Shown here piece after piece: positions 1 through 12,400 of a stretch of 64,000 nucleotides of DNA. Numbering within the stretch: the first letter of the stretch is position 1; every line of letters begins with the position of its first letter. The stretch comes from Antedon mediterranea. Its lineage: Eukaryota > Echinodermata > Crinoidea > Comatulida > Antedonidae. The position numbers and the translations under genes are program-made. The stretch lies in contig NC_092678.1 of the NCBI RefSeq assembly GCF_964355755.1, positions 7,288,922 to 7,352,921 on the forward strand, given 5' to 3'. The notes below the pieces were generated by a model. It worked only from the letters and a program-made list of their open reading frames with translations. It was not told where the DNA came from and did not search any database.

Positions 1-73
1 GTTATATTATAAAAAATCATGACTTTATCTATGAACAAGCTCACGTGTTTTCGCCAATGGAGTTAATATGTGA

Positions 74-83
74 TATAGTTTTA
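74..83. repeat. 10-bp target site duplication, left copy (right copy 3241-3250)
   Basis: TATAGTTTTA directly precedes the left tip of the inner element and directly follows its right tip. The undisturbed target sequence GATATAGTTTTACGAAC can be read at about 312-328 inside the inner copy. Confidence 0.9.
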
Positions 84-3000
84 GGGTGTGTCGAAAGCGA
101 AGACCTCGAAAGCGAAGATCGAAGACCGAAGACCTCGAAAGCGAAGACCCTACGAAATGGTAGTGTGCACAAAATCCGACCAAAATCGATGATAACACCT
201 TGAATTTACAGATTCTAAAAAAATATTTCGATTTTAATCGTTATGTTATCAAAAAAAATGACTTTATCTATGAACAAGCTCACGTGTTTTCGCCAATGGA
301 GTTAATATGTGATATAGTTTTACGAACAAACACATCGCGCTATTTGCAAGGCGACGGACACACAAGAAGGACCTCGAATTGAATGCAATATTAAATGTCA
401 CTTTTTCCGATAACTTTGTATTGTAGCACACGTCGCCTACAATTTAAAGCCATAGCCAACTGTATAGAAAAGTATAGAAATAAACTACAGTAAAGTAAAT
501 AAATTAAAGTAAGTAAATTGTAAGAAGTAAAGGATGGCCATATGCTTATTTAGCCTAATTTTAGAGCCTATATAGGCCTATAAAAAGTGTCCGTATCATA
601 GATTTTACACTTGTTTTTAAAAATGTTATACGTACGCGTGAATACAACTTAGAGATCCTTTTTTTTGCATTTAAATATTATTATGTTGACGTATGTTTAT
701 TATCTATAATATTTGCCTATTGTCTAAATGTATGAATAAATACAATAAGATATTTATTTTCCTTTAGTTATTCTGTATAGTATTTTAAACTTGTACATTT
801 TCCCCATTGTAGCCAATACTACAGTATTACTGATTTAATTATTCGCCAGTTTAAAAATGTTTTTCTTATGTATTCATAATGGAAAAATAATATTATCAGT
901 ATCGGTTAGTGTGGTTGGCGAAGCGACAGTACTATGTAAAGAAGAAAAATGTAAAATAAATATTTCATTAACCAACGTATGAACTACTAAACGACAACAT
1001 CCTACCGCAACGTATCGTATTGACGCGCGCGCAACATAAGAAATTAATACTCTTCTATCTATTTTTGCATCCCCTCTTACGATCGAGAATCATGATGAAC
1101 GTAAAGCAGTCGGTGTTGAACACGTCGGTTCCCACTTATGATGACACGCAAGTTTGTTCTTAAGGCGCACTTTGCGTCGATCTGGAAACTAATTCCAGCT
1201 CTTAAAATATTTCCCGGGCCAAATTTGGCAGAATATATTCAAATTATGATTTGACAAGAAGTAAAAAGAACGAACGATATAGGCATCAGCGTTCTGCAAA
1301 TTTTGGTTATAAATCGGTCGTTTCCTGCGACATATCATCTGTTTCACGGCTTCCATAATTCCGAATAATTATGCCGGCATTATGTCAACGTTCACAAAGA
1401 CAAAAGCCATTCAAAACAAAGATTGAAATAAAAAATATTCCCTCCAAAATTACAAGTTGCCGATTTTGTTACGGTTGCAATGTGATTAGTGACGATAGTG
1501 TGTTCACGTTTAATTTATTTTTCAATATTAAAACGGGTGTTTATTCATATCGGTAATTACGTTTACCGACACTGTCAAAAGATTAGTTTAATGAAGTTCC
1601 ACTCCCGCCAACCACAATTTTCCTCATCATCAAATAAAAAACTGACTTTTGTTTTCAAGCATTGCCCGTGGTGAATACAAAAAGAGATACTCTCTATAAA
1701 TCTTTATTAAGTGATGGTGAATGTTTATCGGGCTTAACCACTCTAACCCCCAACCTTCTATCTCACAGGCTTGTGGTTGAGACGACTATTCAACAGTCTC
1801 CCGATTTTCAACAGATTGTCGACGTCCCGCTTCTAAATGTTTGCATCCCTGCCATGAGTGTCCATTAACAAAAGAAAACATAAAATTTTAATTAAGAAAC
1901 AGGTTACCGGTTGTTGACCATTTAAATATAGAATTGACACTAATACAAACAAATCTAACAGAATTATACTATTATAACGGGTTAACGATCAAGAAAAATG
2001 TTCAGAGTGTGATGTCTATCGTTCGTTCTACAGTATTAGCCTTTTGTCAAATCATAATTTGAATACAGTATTATTTTTTACTTTGACAATACAAAGATAT
2101 AAAATAAAGTTCCGTTAGTTCACGGTAAGCTATTGGGACGAACTGTCATTGGCCCGGGAAATATTTTAAGAGCTGAAATTGGTTTTCAGATCGACGCAAA
2201 GTGCGCCGTAAGAAAATAACGTTGCGTGTCATCACAAGTGGGAACCGATGTGTTCAACACCATTTCTGCTTTATTACGTTCATCATGATTCTCGATCGTA
2301 AGAGGGGATGCAAAATAGATAGATAGATAGATTTTCTGTTGCGCGCGCCAACGATACGTTGCGGCAGAATTTTTTTTGTTTAGTGGTTCATACGTTGGTT
2401 AATGAAATATTTATTTTCCAAAAAAGGAAAATAAATATTTCATTAACCAAAAAAAATTTACATTTTTCTTTACATCATCTGTCGCTTCTCCAACCACACT
2501 AAATATTCTGATACTGATATAGGCCCTATTATTTGTCTATTATGAATACATTAGAAAACATTTTGAAACTGGCGATTAAGTAAAATAGCAATAGTTACAA
2601 TGGGAAAATGTAAAAGTTTAAATACAATACAGGAAAATGAATATCTTATTGTATTTATTCATACATTTAGATAATAAACAATAGGCAAATATTATAGATA
2701 AAAAACACATAGCAATATTTAAATGCAAAAAAGATCTCTGTACCTAACATTTAAAAGCAAGTGTAAAATCTATGATACGGACACTTTTTATAGGCCTATA
2801 GGCTCTAAAATAAACCTAAATACCGGGCCTACCGCCATCCTTTACTTCTTACAATTTACTTACTGTAGTTTATTTCTATACTTATAAACAATTGGCTATG
2901 ATTTTAAATTGTTATCGGAACAAGTGACATTTCATGTGCGAGGTCCTTCTTGTGCGTCCGTCGCCTTCCAAATAGCGCGATGTGTTTGTTCGTAAAACTA

Positions 3001-3240
3001 TATCACATATTAACTCCATTGGCGAAAACACGTGAGCTTGTTCATAGATAAAGTCATGATTTTTTATAATATAACGATTAAAATTGAAATATTTTTTCAG
3101 GATTTGTAAATTCAAGGTGTTATCACGATTTTGTATGATTTTGGTCGGATTTTGTGCACACTACCATTTCGTAGGGTCTTCGCTTTCGAGGTCTTCGGTC
3201 TTCGATCTTCGCTTTCGAGGTCTTCGCTTTCGACACACCC
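84..3240. mobile_element. Inner foldback DNA transposon, non-autonomous, long inverted arms
   Basis: The element starts GGGTGTGTCGAAAGCG and ends with the reverse complement. The left arm (84 to about 1380) and right arm (about 1980 to 3240) are long, imperfect inverted copies of each other around a central part of about 600 bp. The outermost 80 bp of each arm is made of short direct repeats of a CGAAAGCGAAGACC-like word. It is flanked by the perfect 10-bp duplication TATAGTTTTA (74-83 and 3241-3250). No transposase frame is visible; the short ORFs in the arms are repeat shadows. The layout of short outer repeats plus long inner arms recalls the sea-urchin TU foldback elements. The 10-bp target duplication is also seen in Mutator-like elements. 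The superfamily is not settled. Confidence 0.85.
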
Positions 3241-6146
3241 TATAGTTTTACGAACAAACACATCGCGCTATTTGCAAGGCGACGGACGCACAAGAAGGAC
3301 CTCGCACATGAAAGGTCACTTGTTCCGATAACAATTTAAAATCATAGCCAATTGTTTATAAGTATAGAAATAAACTACAGTAAGTAAATTGTAAGAAGTA
3401 AAGGATGGCGGTAGGCCCGGTATTTAGGTTTATTTTAGAGCCTATAGGCCTATAAAAAGTGTCCGTATCATAGATTTTACACTTGCTTTTAAATGTTAGG
3501 TACAGAGATCTTTTTTGCATTTAAATATGTTGCTATGTGTTTTTTATCTATAATATTTGCCTATTGTTTATTATCTAAATGTATGAATAAATACAATAAG
3601 ATATTCATTTTCCTGTATTGTATTTAAACTTTTACATTTTCCCATTGTAACTATTGCTATTTTACTTAATCGCCAGTTTCAAAATGTTTTCTAATGTATT
3701 CATAATAGACAAATAATATGGCCTATATCAGTATCAGAATATTTAGTGTGGTTGGAGAAGCGACAGATGATGTAAAGAAAAATGTAAATTTTTTTTGGTT
3801 AATGAAATATTTAATTTCCTTTTTTGGAAAATAAATATTTCATTAACCAACGTATGAACCACTAAACAAAAAGAATTCTGCTGTTGGCGCGCGCAACAGA
3901 AAATCTATATATCCATCTTCTATCTATTTTGCATCCCCTCTTACGATCGAGAATCATGATGAACGTAATAAAGCAGAAATGGTGTTGAACACATCGGTTC
4001 CTACTAGTGATGACACGCAACGTTATTTTCTTACGGCGCACTTTGCGTCGATCTGAAAACCAATTTCAGCTCTTAAAATATTTCCCGGGCCAATGACAGT
4101 TCGTCCCAATAGCTTACCGTGAACTAACGGAACTTTATTTTATATCTTTGTATTGTCAAAGTAAAAAATAATACTGTATTCAAATTATGATTTGACAAAA
4201 GGCTAATACTGTAGAACGAACGATAGACATCACACTCTGAAAATTTTTCTTGATCGTTAACCCGTTATAATAGTATAATTCTGTTAGATTTGTTTGTATT
4301 AGTGTCAATTCTATATTTAAATGGTCAACAACCGGTAACCTGTTTCTTAATTAAAATTTTATGTTTTCTTTTGTTAATGGACACTCATGGCAGGGATGCA
4401 AACATTTAGAAGCGGGACGTCGACAATCTGTTGAAAATCGGGAGACTGTTGAATAGTCGTCTCAACCACAAGCATGTGAGATAGAAGGTTGGGGGTTAGA
4501 GTGGTTAAGCCCGATAAACATTCACCATCACTTAATAAAGATGTATAGAGAGTATCTCTTTTTGTATTCACCACGGGCAATGCTTGAAAACAAAAGTCAG
4601 TTTTTTATTTGATGATGAGGAAAATTCTGGTTGGCGGGACTGGAACTTCATTAAACTAATCTTTTGACAGTGTCGGTAAACGTAATATACCGATATGAAT
4701 AAACACCCGTTTTAATACTGAAAAATAAATTAAACGTAACACACTATCGTCACTAATCACATTGCAACCGTAACAAAATCGGCAACTTGTAATTTTGGAG
4801 GGAATATTTTTTATTTCAATCTTTGTTTTGAATGGCTTTTGTCTTTGTGAACGTTGACATAATGGCATAATTATTCGGAATTATGGAAGCCGTGAAACAG
4901 ATGATATGTCGCAGGAAACGACCGATTTATAACCAAAATTTGCAGAACGCTGATGCCTATATCGTTCGTTCTTTTTACTTCTTGTCAAATCATAATTTGA
5001 ATATATTCTGCCAAATTTGGCCCGGGAAATATTTTAAGAGCTGGAATTAGTTTCCAGATCGACGCAAAGTGCGCCTTAAGAACAAACTTGCGTGTCATCA
5101 TAAGTGGGAACCGACGTGTTCAACACCGACTGCTTTACGTTCATCATGATTCTCGATCGTAAGAGGGGATGCAAAAATAGATAGAAGAGTATTTTCTTAT
5201 GTTGCGCGCGCGTCAATACGATACGTTGCGGTAGGATGTTTTCGTTTAGTAGTTCATACGTTGGTTAATGAAATATTTATTTTACATTTTTCTTCTTTAC
5301 ATAGTACTGTCGCTTCACCAACCACACTAACCGATACTGATAATATTATTTGTCCATTATGAATACATTAGAAAAACATTTTTAAACTGGCGAATAATTA
5401 AATCAGCAATACTGTAGTATTGGCTACAATGGGGAAATGTACAAGTTTAAAATACTATACAGAATAACTAAAGGAAAATAAATATCTTATTGTATTTATT
5501 CATACATTTAGACAATAGGCAAATATTATAGATAATAAACATACAACATAATAATATTTCAATGCAAAAAAAAGGATCTCTAAGTTGTATTCACGCGTAC
5601 GTATAACATTTTTAAAAACAAATGTAAAATCTATGATACGGACACTTTTTATAGGCCTATAGGCTCTAAAATTAGGCTAAATAAGCATATGGCCATCCTT
5701 TACTTCTTACAATTTACTTACTTTAATTTATTTACTTTACTGTAGTTTATTTCTATACTTTTCTATACAGTTGGCTATGGCTTTAAATTGTAGGCGACGT
5801 GTGCTACAATACAAAGTTATCGGAAAAAGTGACATTTAATGTTGCATTCAATTCGAGGTCCTTCTTGTGTGTCCGTCGCCTTGCAAATAGCGCGATGTGT
5901 TTGTTCGTAAAACTATATCACATATTAACTCCATTGGCGAAAACACGTGAGCTTGTTCATAGATAAAGTCATGTTTTTTGATAACATAACGATTAAAATC
6001 GAAATATTTTTTTAGAATCTGTAAATTGAAGGTGTTATCATCGATTTTGGTCGGATTTTGTGCACACTACCATTTCGTAGGGTCTTCGCTTTCGAGGTCT
6101 TCGGTCTTCGATCTTCGCTTTCGAGGTCTTCGCTTTCGACACACCC

Positions 6147-6442
6147 GCCTAGGTAGGCCTAGCCTAGCTAGCTTGTTGGAGGAGGCGAGTATAGGCCTAG
6201 GCTAGGCCGCCCTCTTATGTGGTTGGCATATCATAAGACTAGCCTAGGGCCAGGCCTCCTTCCTACTACTACTAGCCTAGCTAGCTAGGCGTCTAGCTAC
6301 CCACTGCTTGCTTGCATGGCCTTTCCTTTGATTGTTGTAGGCCTGTCTGGCCTAGACTCTAGAGTATACTATAGCAGGCTAGCTACTAGGCTAGGCCTAT
6401 ATATTCAATAATTCACAAATATTTTTTTTTTCATTATTTTAG
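6147..6442. other. AGGCCTA/CTAGCCTAG-rich stretch upstream of the first visible GNL3 exon
   Basis: This stretch is dense in overlapping AGGCCTAG and GCTAGC palindromic words. It lies between the outer transposon tip and a splice acceptor at 6441-6442. GNL3 proteins start about a dozen residues before the basic RMTC motif, so a short first coding exon should lie upstream. I could not identify it here, and it may be on the far side of the transposon pair. Confidence 0.4.
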
Positions 6443-9400
6443 GAAAACTAAAGAGTAAACGAATGACGTGTAAAATGAAATACAAGATTGAGAAAAAGGT
6501 GAGTCAATTTGAAATGTTTTAAAAAAGATTCTTTAAAAATAATATTAATATTAATTGTTTATACAATATTAACTAACAATTATAAGAAATCATACACTAT
6601 TTTTAGGTAAAGATACTGTAGGCTATATTGATTTTTTTGTTTAAAGTCAAATTATAGAAATTAAATCTTCGATTGCTCTTGGTCTATGTTTTTTAATGAC
6701 TAGGCCTAAACCTACCACTAAATAATAGATTTATTTATTTATTAATTTCAACAATATTTTACGGGTTGTCCATCCAGTCGAGATTTTATATATAAGTTTC
6801 TTACACCATGTTTAATACTGGTTGAAGCCAATTTAGGCAAAACCTGCTTCGGGAGAAACTGTGAATAATGTTCTTTATATATTTTTATTTTTTACTTAGG
6901 TCAAAGCTCATGATAAAAAGGCACAAAGAAAGAGCAAAAAGGAACCACATAGAAAGCCTAAAAAGGAAATTGGAATACCAAATTTGGCACCTTTCAAAGA
7001 AAAGATATTGAGAGAAGCAGAAGAGAGGAAAGTCAGAGTAAGTATACTGTGGTCAAAGAATGTTTACAGTGGACGTCTTGCCGGTCAAAATGATAAACAG
7101 TTTGTCAAAAAAGTTCAGTGCAATTGAAGTTTAAGTAGTTATTATTGGAGCAAGACAGAAAATGTTTGGTATTAATTTATTAATTTTTTTCAGGCAGAAG
7201 AAAACAAACAACGTCAAAAAGAACAAAGACACAAAGATCTTATAAAGAAAAGAAAACTTGAGCATCTAACAAAAGATGCTGTAAAGAAACAGAAACTATA
7301 TGCAAAAAAGGTAAATGATGATCCACAAGAAGAATTTTCCTAAAACAAGATGTTTCATTTAAGTTTGTTCTTGCTAAGTGACATCTAATAGATTATTGAA
7401 ATGGAAGAAACTGACTACCAATAAAAAAATATTCAGTGTGCACTTAAATTTCAATCAACTGGCTCAATTTGCAGTTCATTAACAGCTTTAACTATGGTTA
7501 ACAATGAGTGCGTACATGAACTTTCTCCCTTTTACTTCAACACCTATCACTGTTTTTGCTGTGCTTCAAAATGTTGTTTGGGTTTTTTTCAAGTTGTTTA
7601 ACCTGGATCATGTTAGTTAATTTATACCAAGTTAGACTAAAGTTTCCTTTCAGAAAAAGTTAACCTAGTTAGACCAAGTTTAACCTGTTAAAGTTAATTA
7701 ACCTATTTAGACAAGTTATTTAACCTATTTAGACCAAGTGAATTAACTTATTTAGACCAAGTTAATTAACCATGTTGGTTATCTGCACAGAATGTTTAGT
7801 ATGCAAAAGGTTTAAATAGTCATAAAAGTTGACGCATTTATTACCATTTTTTATGTAGATGGCATTACAAGGAGAGTCAGATGCTGTAACTAATACTCGT
7901 AAAGAAATTGATTCTACACGGAAAGCCTACTACCGCGAATTTAAAAAGGTTCTAAATGCCTCGGATGTCGTTTTACAAGTTCTTGATGCTCGTGACCCTC
8001 TCAGCTCACGATGCACTGAACTGGAACAAGCAGTCCTTGCTTCCGGATTGGATAAAAAATTAGTACTTATTCTAAATAAAATAGGTGAGTTCAGTTTAGT
8101 GTGAAAATACATTCTTATGATTGATACTACCATATTTAGTGTGCCATACCCAAATATGGTAGTGCTATGGTGTCCATTTATGGGCATATCACATTCTTTT
8201 GTCACATAAAGTTCGATAGTGTAGACAGAGCTTATGTATCGCAGTAAACACAATCAATAGCACAGTGTTTGGTTGACTATATAGCAAAAAAATTGTAAAA
8301 ACCGTGGAGAAATTGTGCTTTTTTGTGATATATATGATATAGCTTCAAATTTTGAGTGAACTTGTATTTAATCAAATTAAACTTTTCTACTCTTAATTAT
8401 AATCAGTTTTTGTTCGTAAATAAGGAAATTTACAGTAGTATATGGTTGCATAAGCATTTCCATGCATTCTCCTACATTCTTTGGTAATTCTGAAGCTCTG
8501 TTTACAGTACAGTATAAAAAAAAAATGTGATGTGCCTATATATGGACATGATGATGTCATATCACTACCACATTTAATCATATCACTACCATATTTGTGT
8601 ATATCTGTGCAATAATAATGCAATCTCTTGGTTTTTACCTTATTTATTAACAAAGCGCTCTCTTTATTTCAGATCTTGTACCAAAAGAAAATGCAGAAAA
8701 ATGGTTGAAACATCTTAGAAACGAGTTTCCAACAGTCGCGTTCAAAGCATCCACACAAACGCAGAAACAAAATTTGGTAAGCATGAGAAATTACTTTTCA
8801 TATTATTTGTCTTTATTTTGGGATTCATATCTATAGAAAACCGTATAACAAAATAATCTTAGAAACAAATCCACAAACCGTGTATAAAGGAGTTGAAATT
8901 GATTTATGTGACAAAAAGATCTTAGTTTAGTTGGATATTTCCCAAACTCTGACGTAATTATACGGAATACTTGGTACATGGGATAATATTTGTGAAACCA
9001 AGTTTGTTGGGCAAGGAATTGTTTTCACAAGTAATGTGTCAGTACAATTACGCCTGCGACAGATTTAAAAAGGCATCCAACTTGCATTCAATAATGCAGA
9101 TTTGTAGGCTGATGTAAAAGTGATTGTACATCAACCAAAATTTAGTGTTTTTCTTAAAAATTAATCTTAATTTGATCAGCTATGGAATTTTCTTTTTTTT
9201 CTCTCTATAGGGTCGTAGTAAAATTCCTGTTAATCTAAGCAGTAAAGATCTTCTTCAGTCAAGTCAGTGCTTGGGAGCAGAATCTTTAATTAAACTGTTA
9301 GCTAATTATTGTAGAAATTCGGGTATCAAGACTACTATAACAGTTGGTGTTGTAGGTATGTGAAAACATATTATTCATGTTTAAAAGCAATGCTAAAGCA

Positions 9401-12400
9401 TTCTCACCAGAGCTGGAAGCAGTACAGCATAACACTCTACACATCTACCATGACACTCTACACAACTACCATAACACTCTACACATCTACCATGACACTC
9501 TACATATCTACCATGACACTCTACGCATCTACCATGACGCTCTACACATCTATCATGACACTCTACACATCTATCATGACACTCTACACATCTATCATGA
9601 CACTCTACCCATCTATCATGACACTCTACATATCTATCATTACACTCTACATATCTATCATTACACTCTACATATCTATCATGACACTCTACACATCTAC
9701 CATGACACTACACATCTACCATGATGCTCTATACATCTACTGTAATGCTTCTACTGTGACGCTCTACACATCTATAATGATGATCTAAACATCTACCATG
9801 ACACTCTACATATCTATCATGACATTTGACAACTCTAATGTGATGCTTAACATCTACTGTGATGCTCTACACATCTATCATGACACTTCTTATCATGACA
9901 CTTGACACTTATGTAAGACTCAACATTTCATTTACCGTAACACCAAACACTGTAACAGTCAACACTTGTAACACTCTACACATCTTAGTGTGGCTCTCGA
10001 CACTTCTTAATTTGACACTCAACATTTCTTGCTGTGGCACCCGACATTTCTTGCCTTAATGCTTCTTAACACTCGGCACTTACCATAACACTCGGCACTT
10101 CTTATCATGACACTTCCTCCAAAAACACTCTGCACTTCTTACCATTCTATCGTGACACTTCTTATCATAACACTTCTTACCATAACACTCGACACTTCTT
10201 ATCGTGACACTTACTATAACACTATGCATTCTCACCATTCTTCTCGTGACACTTTTTACCATGACTCTTCTTATCGTGACACTTCTCACTATAACACTTA
10301 ACACTTCTTACTATTCTTATCGTGACACTTCTTACCATAACACTTGACACCTCTTACTATGACTCTCGACACCTTTTACTAACGCTTAACAGCTCAACAT
10401 GTCGGTATATGGACTCTAATTATAGCCTCAGTTTTAACTTTATAAATGCTGTATCTATTGTAGGTTTTCCAAATGTTGGCAAGAGTAGCTTAATAAATTC
10501 TTTGAAAAGGTCAAGGACCTGTAACGTTGGTGCAATGCCAGGTGTCACAAAGTAAGTAGGCAAATTATTTAGGTGGGAGGTTCATTTTTTTAGCATTTCC
10601 ACATTACATAAATAAAAAAAATAGAAAATATTAGATTAGGTAAAATTGCAGTTAGTATAAGAGTGGCTACAGTACTGTTGTTGTGTATTAATAGTATATA
10701 AACCAATAATATATTTTCTTGTAGATCGATGCAAGAGGTCCATCTGGATAAGCATGTTAGGTTACTGGATAGTCCTGGTGTTGTGCTTGCTTCAGGCAAT
10801 GATGATGCTGCCATGGCTCTTAGAAACTGTGTCAAGGTTAGTCAATCATCAGGGACACGACAAGATGACTAACGGCTATGCTTGTTCCATCGTTTTTTCA
10901 TCGTACTGACGTGGGTATAATCCCATACTCGGGTATAAGGCAATGTGAAAATAATCCACGGATTTGACTTTTTGGAGTCCATAATAGGCAAAATAATTTT
11001 TTTTTTTTTTGTAGATTGAAACTTTGGATGATCAAATTGGGCCTGTTCAGGCAATATTGAGAAGATGTAACAGGAGTCAGGTAAGTGAAGTACAATCATT
11101 TGTTTGTGCATATACACTGTCAGAGTAACAGTAGGCAATTTAGTTTTCATGGTTCGATATTGATGAGTAACAAATTACAAACATAGACAAATTATGACTA
11201 AGATACGACTAGGAATTTTAGAATTAGAAATTGAAAAAGGAAGATGGAATTGTATAAATAGAAATGAAAGATTATGCAAATTATGTGCTTTACAATCAAT
11301 TGAAGATGAATATCATTTCACTTTAGTTTGTCCATTTTATTCAGATATTAGAACTAAATATATGTTTTCCTTTTATACAAACAACCCAACTAAATTAAAA
11401 TATATTTATCTTATGTCTGCCACAAATACTGATCTTATTGTTAAACTTGGAAAATATTTATTTTTTTCATTTAAACGTAGAACAGAATTTTTAAACGCAC
11501 TCAACTGATATTTATTTAATATTGTATTACATTGTATATTATTTGGGCCAAAGGCCATATATAATAAATGTTTCTTGGATCTCCAAGAAAGAAAGAAAGA
11601 AAGAAAGATGAAATAAAACAAAATAATTAATAAATACTCGACACATTTAAACATTTTAAAATGTTTAATATAATATTGTTTTAATTATTGTTTTATTATT
11701 GTTTTATTATTGTTTTTATTATTGTTTTATTTTTAATATTGTTTTACTATAAAAATTAAAGTGTGACACCTCTTATTGCAATTTGTGACCCAACACGGGC
11801 ATTTTTAAATGCATGCAATTAGCCAAAAATAAAAATAAAAATTTCTCAGATAATTAAAACTTATAATTTCTAAAATCTTTTAGTTAATGATGCATTATTC
11901 AGTGCCAGAATTTAGTGATGTTCATGAATTTTTGTCATTACTGGCTAACAAACAAGGCAAGCTGAAGAAGGGTGGAATACCAGATGTTGACAAAGCAGCT
12001 GTGGGTGTGCTCATAGATTGGAACAGGTTACTGTTATTTCTTTATACTGGGTAGCCTTTTCAGTCAAAAACTGTTCTCCCAGAGGAACCAGTTATGATCA
12101 GTGGCTGTGTGGGTTAGTACACCGGGGTGACCCCCTACTCGTCTCGAAAGATGTACTAGATTCTTTAAAGTGCACACGAGCTAGATGTGTACACTGGACC
12201 TGCGGTTTATAGTCCTTATCCGAGAAGACTCTACCACATGGAGCGAGTGACCCCCGAACCCTTACTGATGCTATGGCTACGTTATTACGGTTGTACTGTC
12301 TTAACCGCTCTGCCACTCACTCAATTAGTATGAGAAATCAAATATAAAAAGACAGAGAATTCTATCTTGTAACAGGAGTGTAAACAGTTGGGTCTATGGT

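Larger units (their letters stand above)
1..6146. mobile_element. Outer copy of the same foldback family, split by the inner copy
   Basis: Bases 1-83 and 3251-6146 form one copy of the family, whose left tip lies outside the window. The right tip ends in CACACCC at 6146. Its central region (about 4374-4580) is the reverse complement of the inner copy's centre (1662-1868) with few differences, so the two copies have opposite orientation. At 3251 the outer arm resumes exactly where it broke off at 83, once the 10-bp duplication is removed. Host DNA rich in AGGCCTA words starts at 6147. Confidence 0.8.

Noticed and set aside
1371-1868. Short ORFs in the foldback centre as a transposase remnant
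   Set aside because: No similarity to a transposase motif recognised. The frames are short, and their copies in the outer element are not under evident constraint.
9360-9788. 142- and 115-codon ORFs
   Set aside because: Products of the 21-bp minisatellite in a GNL3 intron; splice sites on both sides show it is removed.
10080-10304. 74-codon minus-strand ORF with [10 protein letters not shown]
   Set aside because: Reverse reading of the degenerate minisatellite.
11081-11883. Extra GNL3 exon from the ORF at 11194-11508
   Set aside because: It encodes a retrotransposon C-terminus, and the flanking GNL3 exons join in frame without it.
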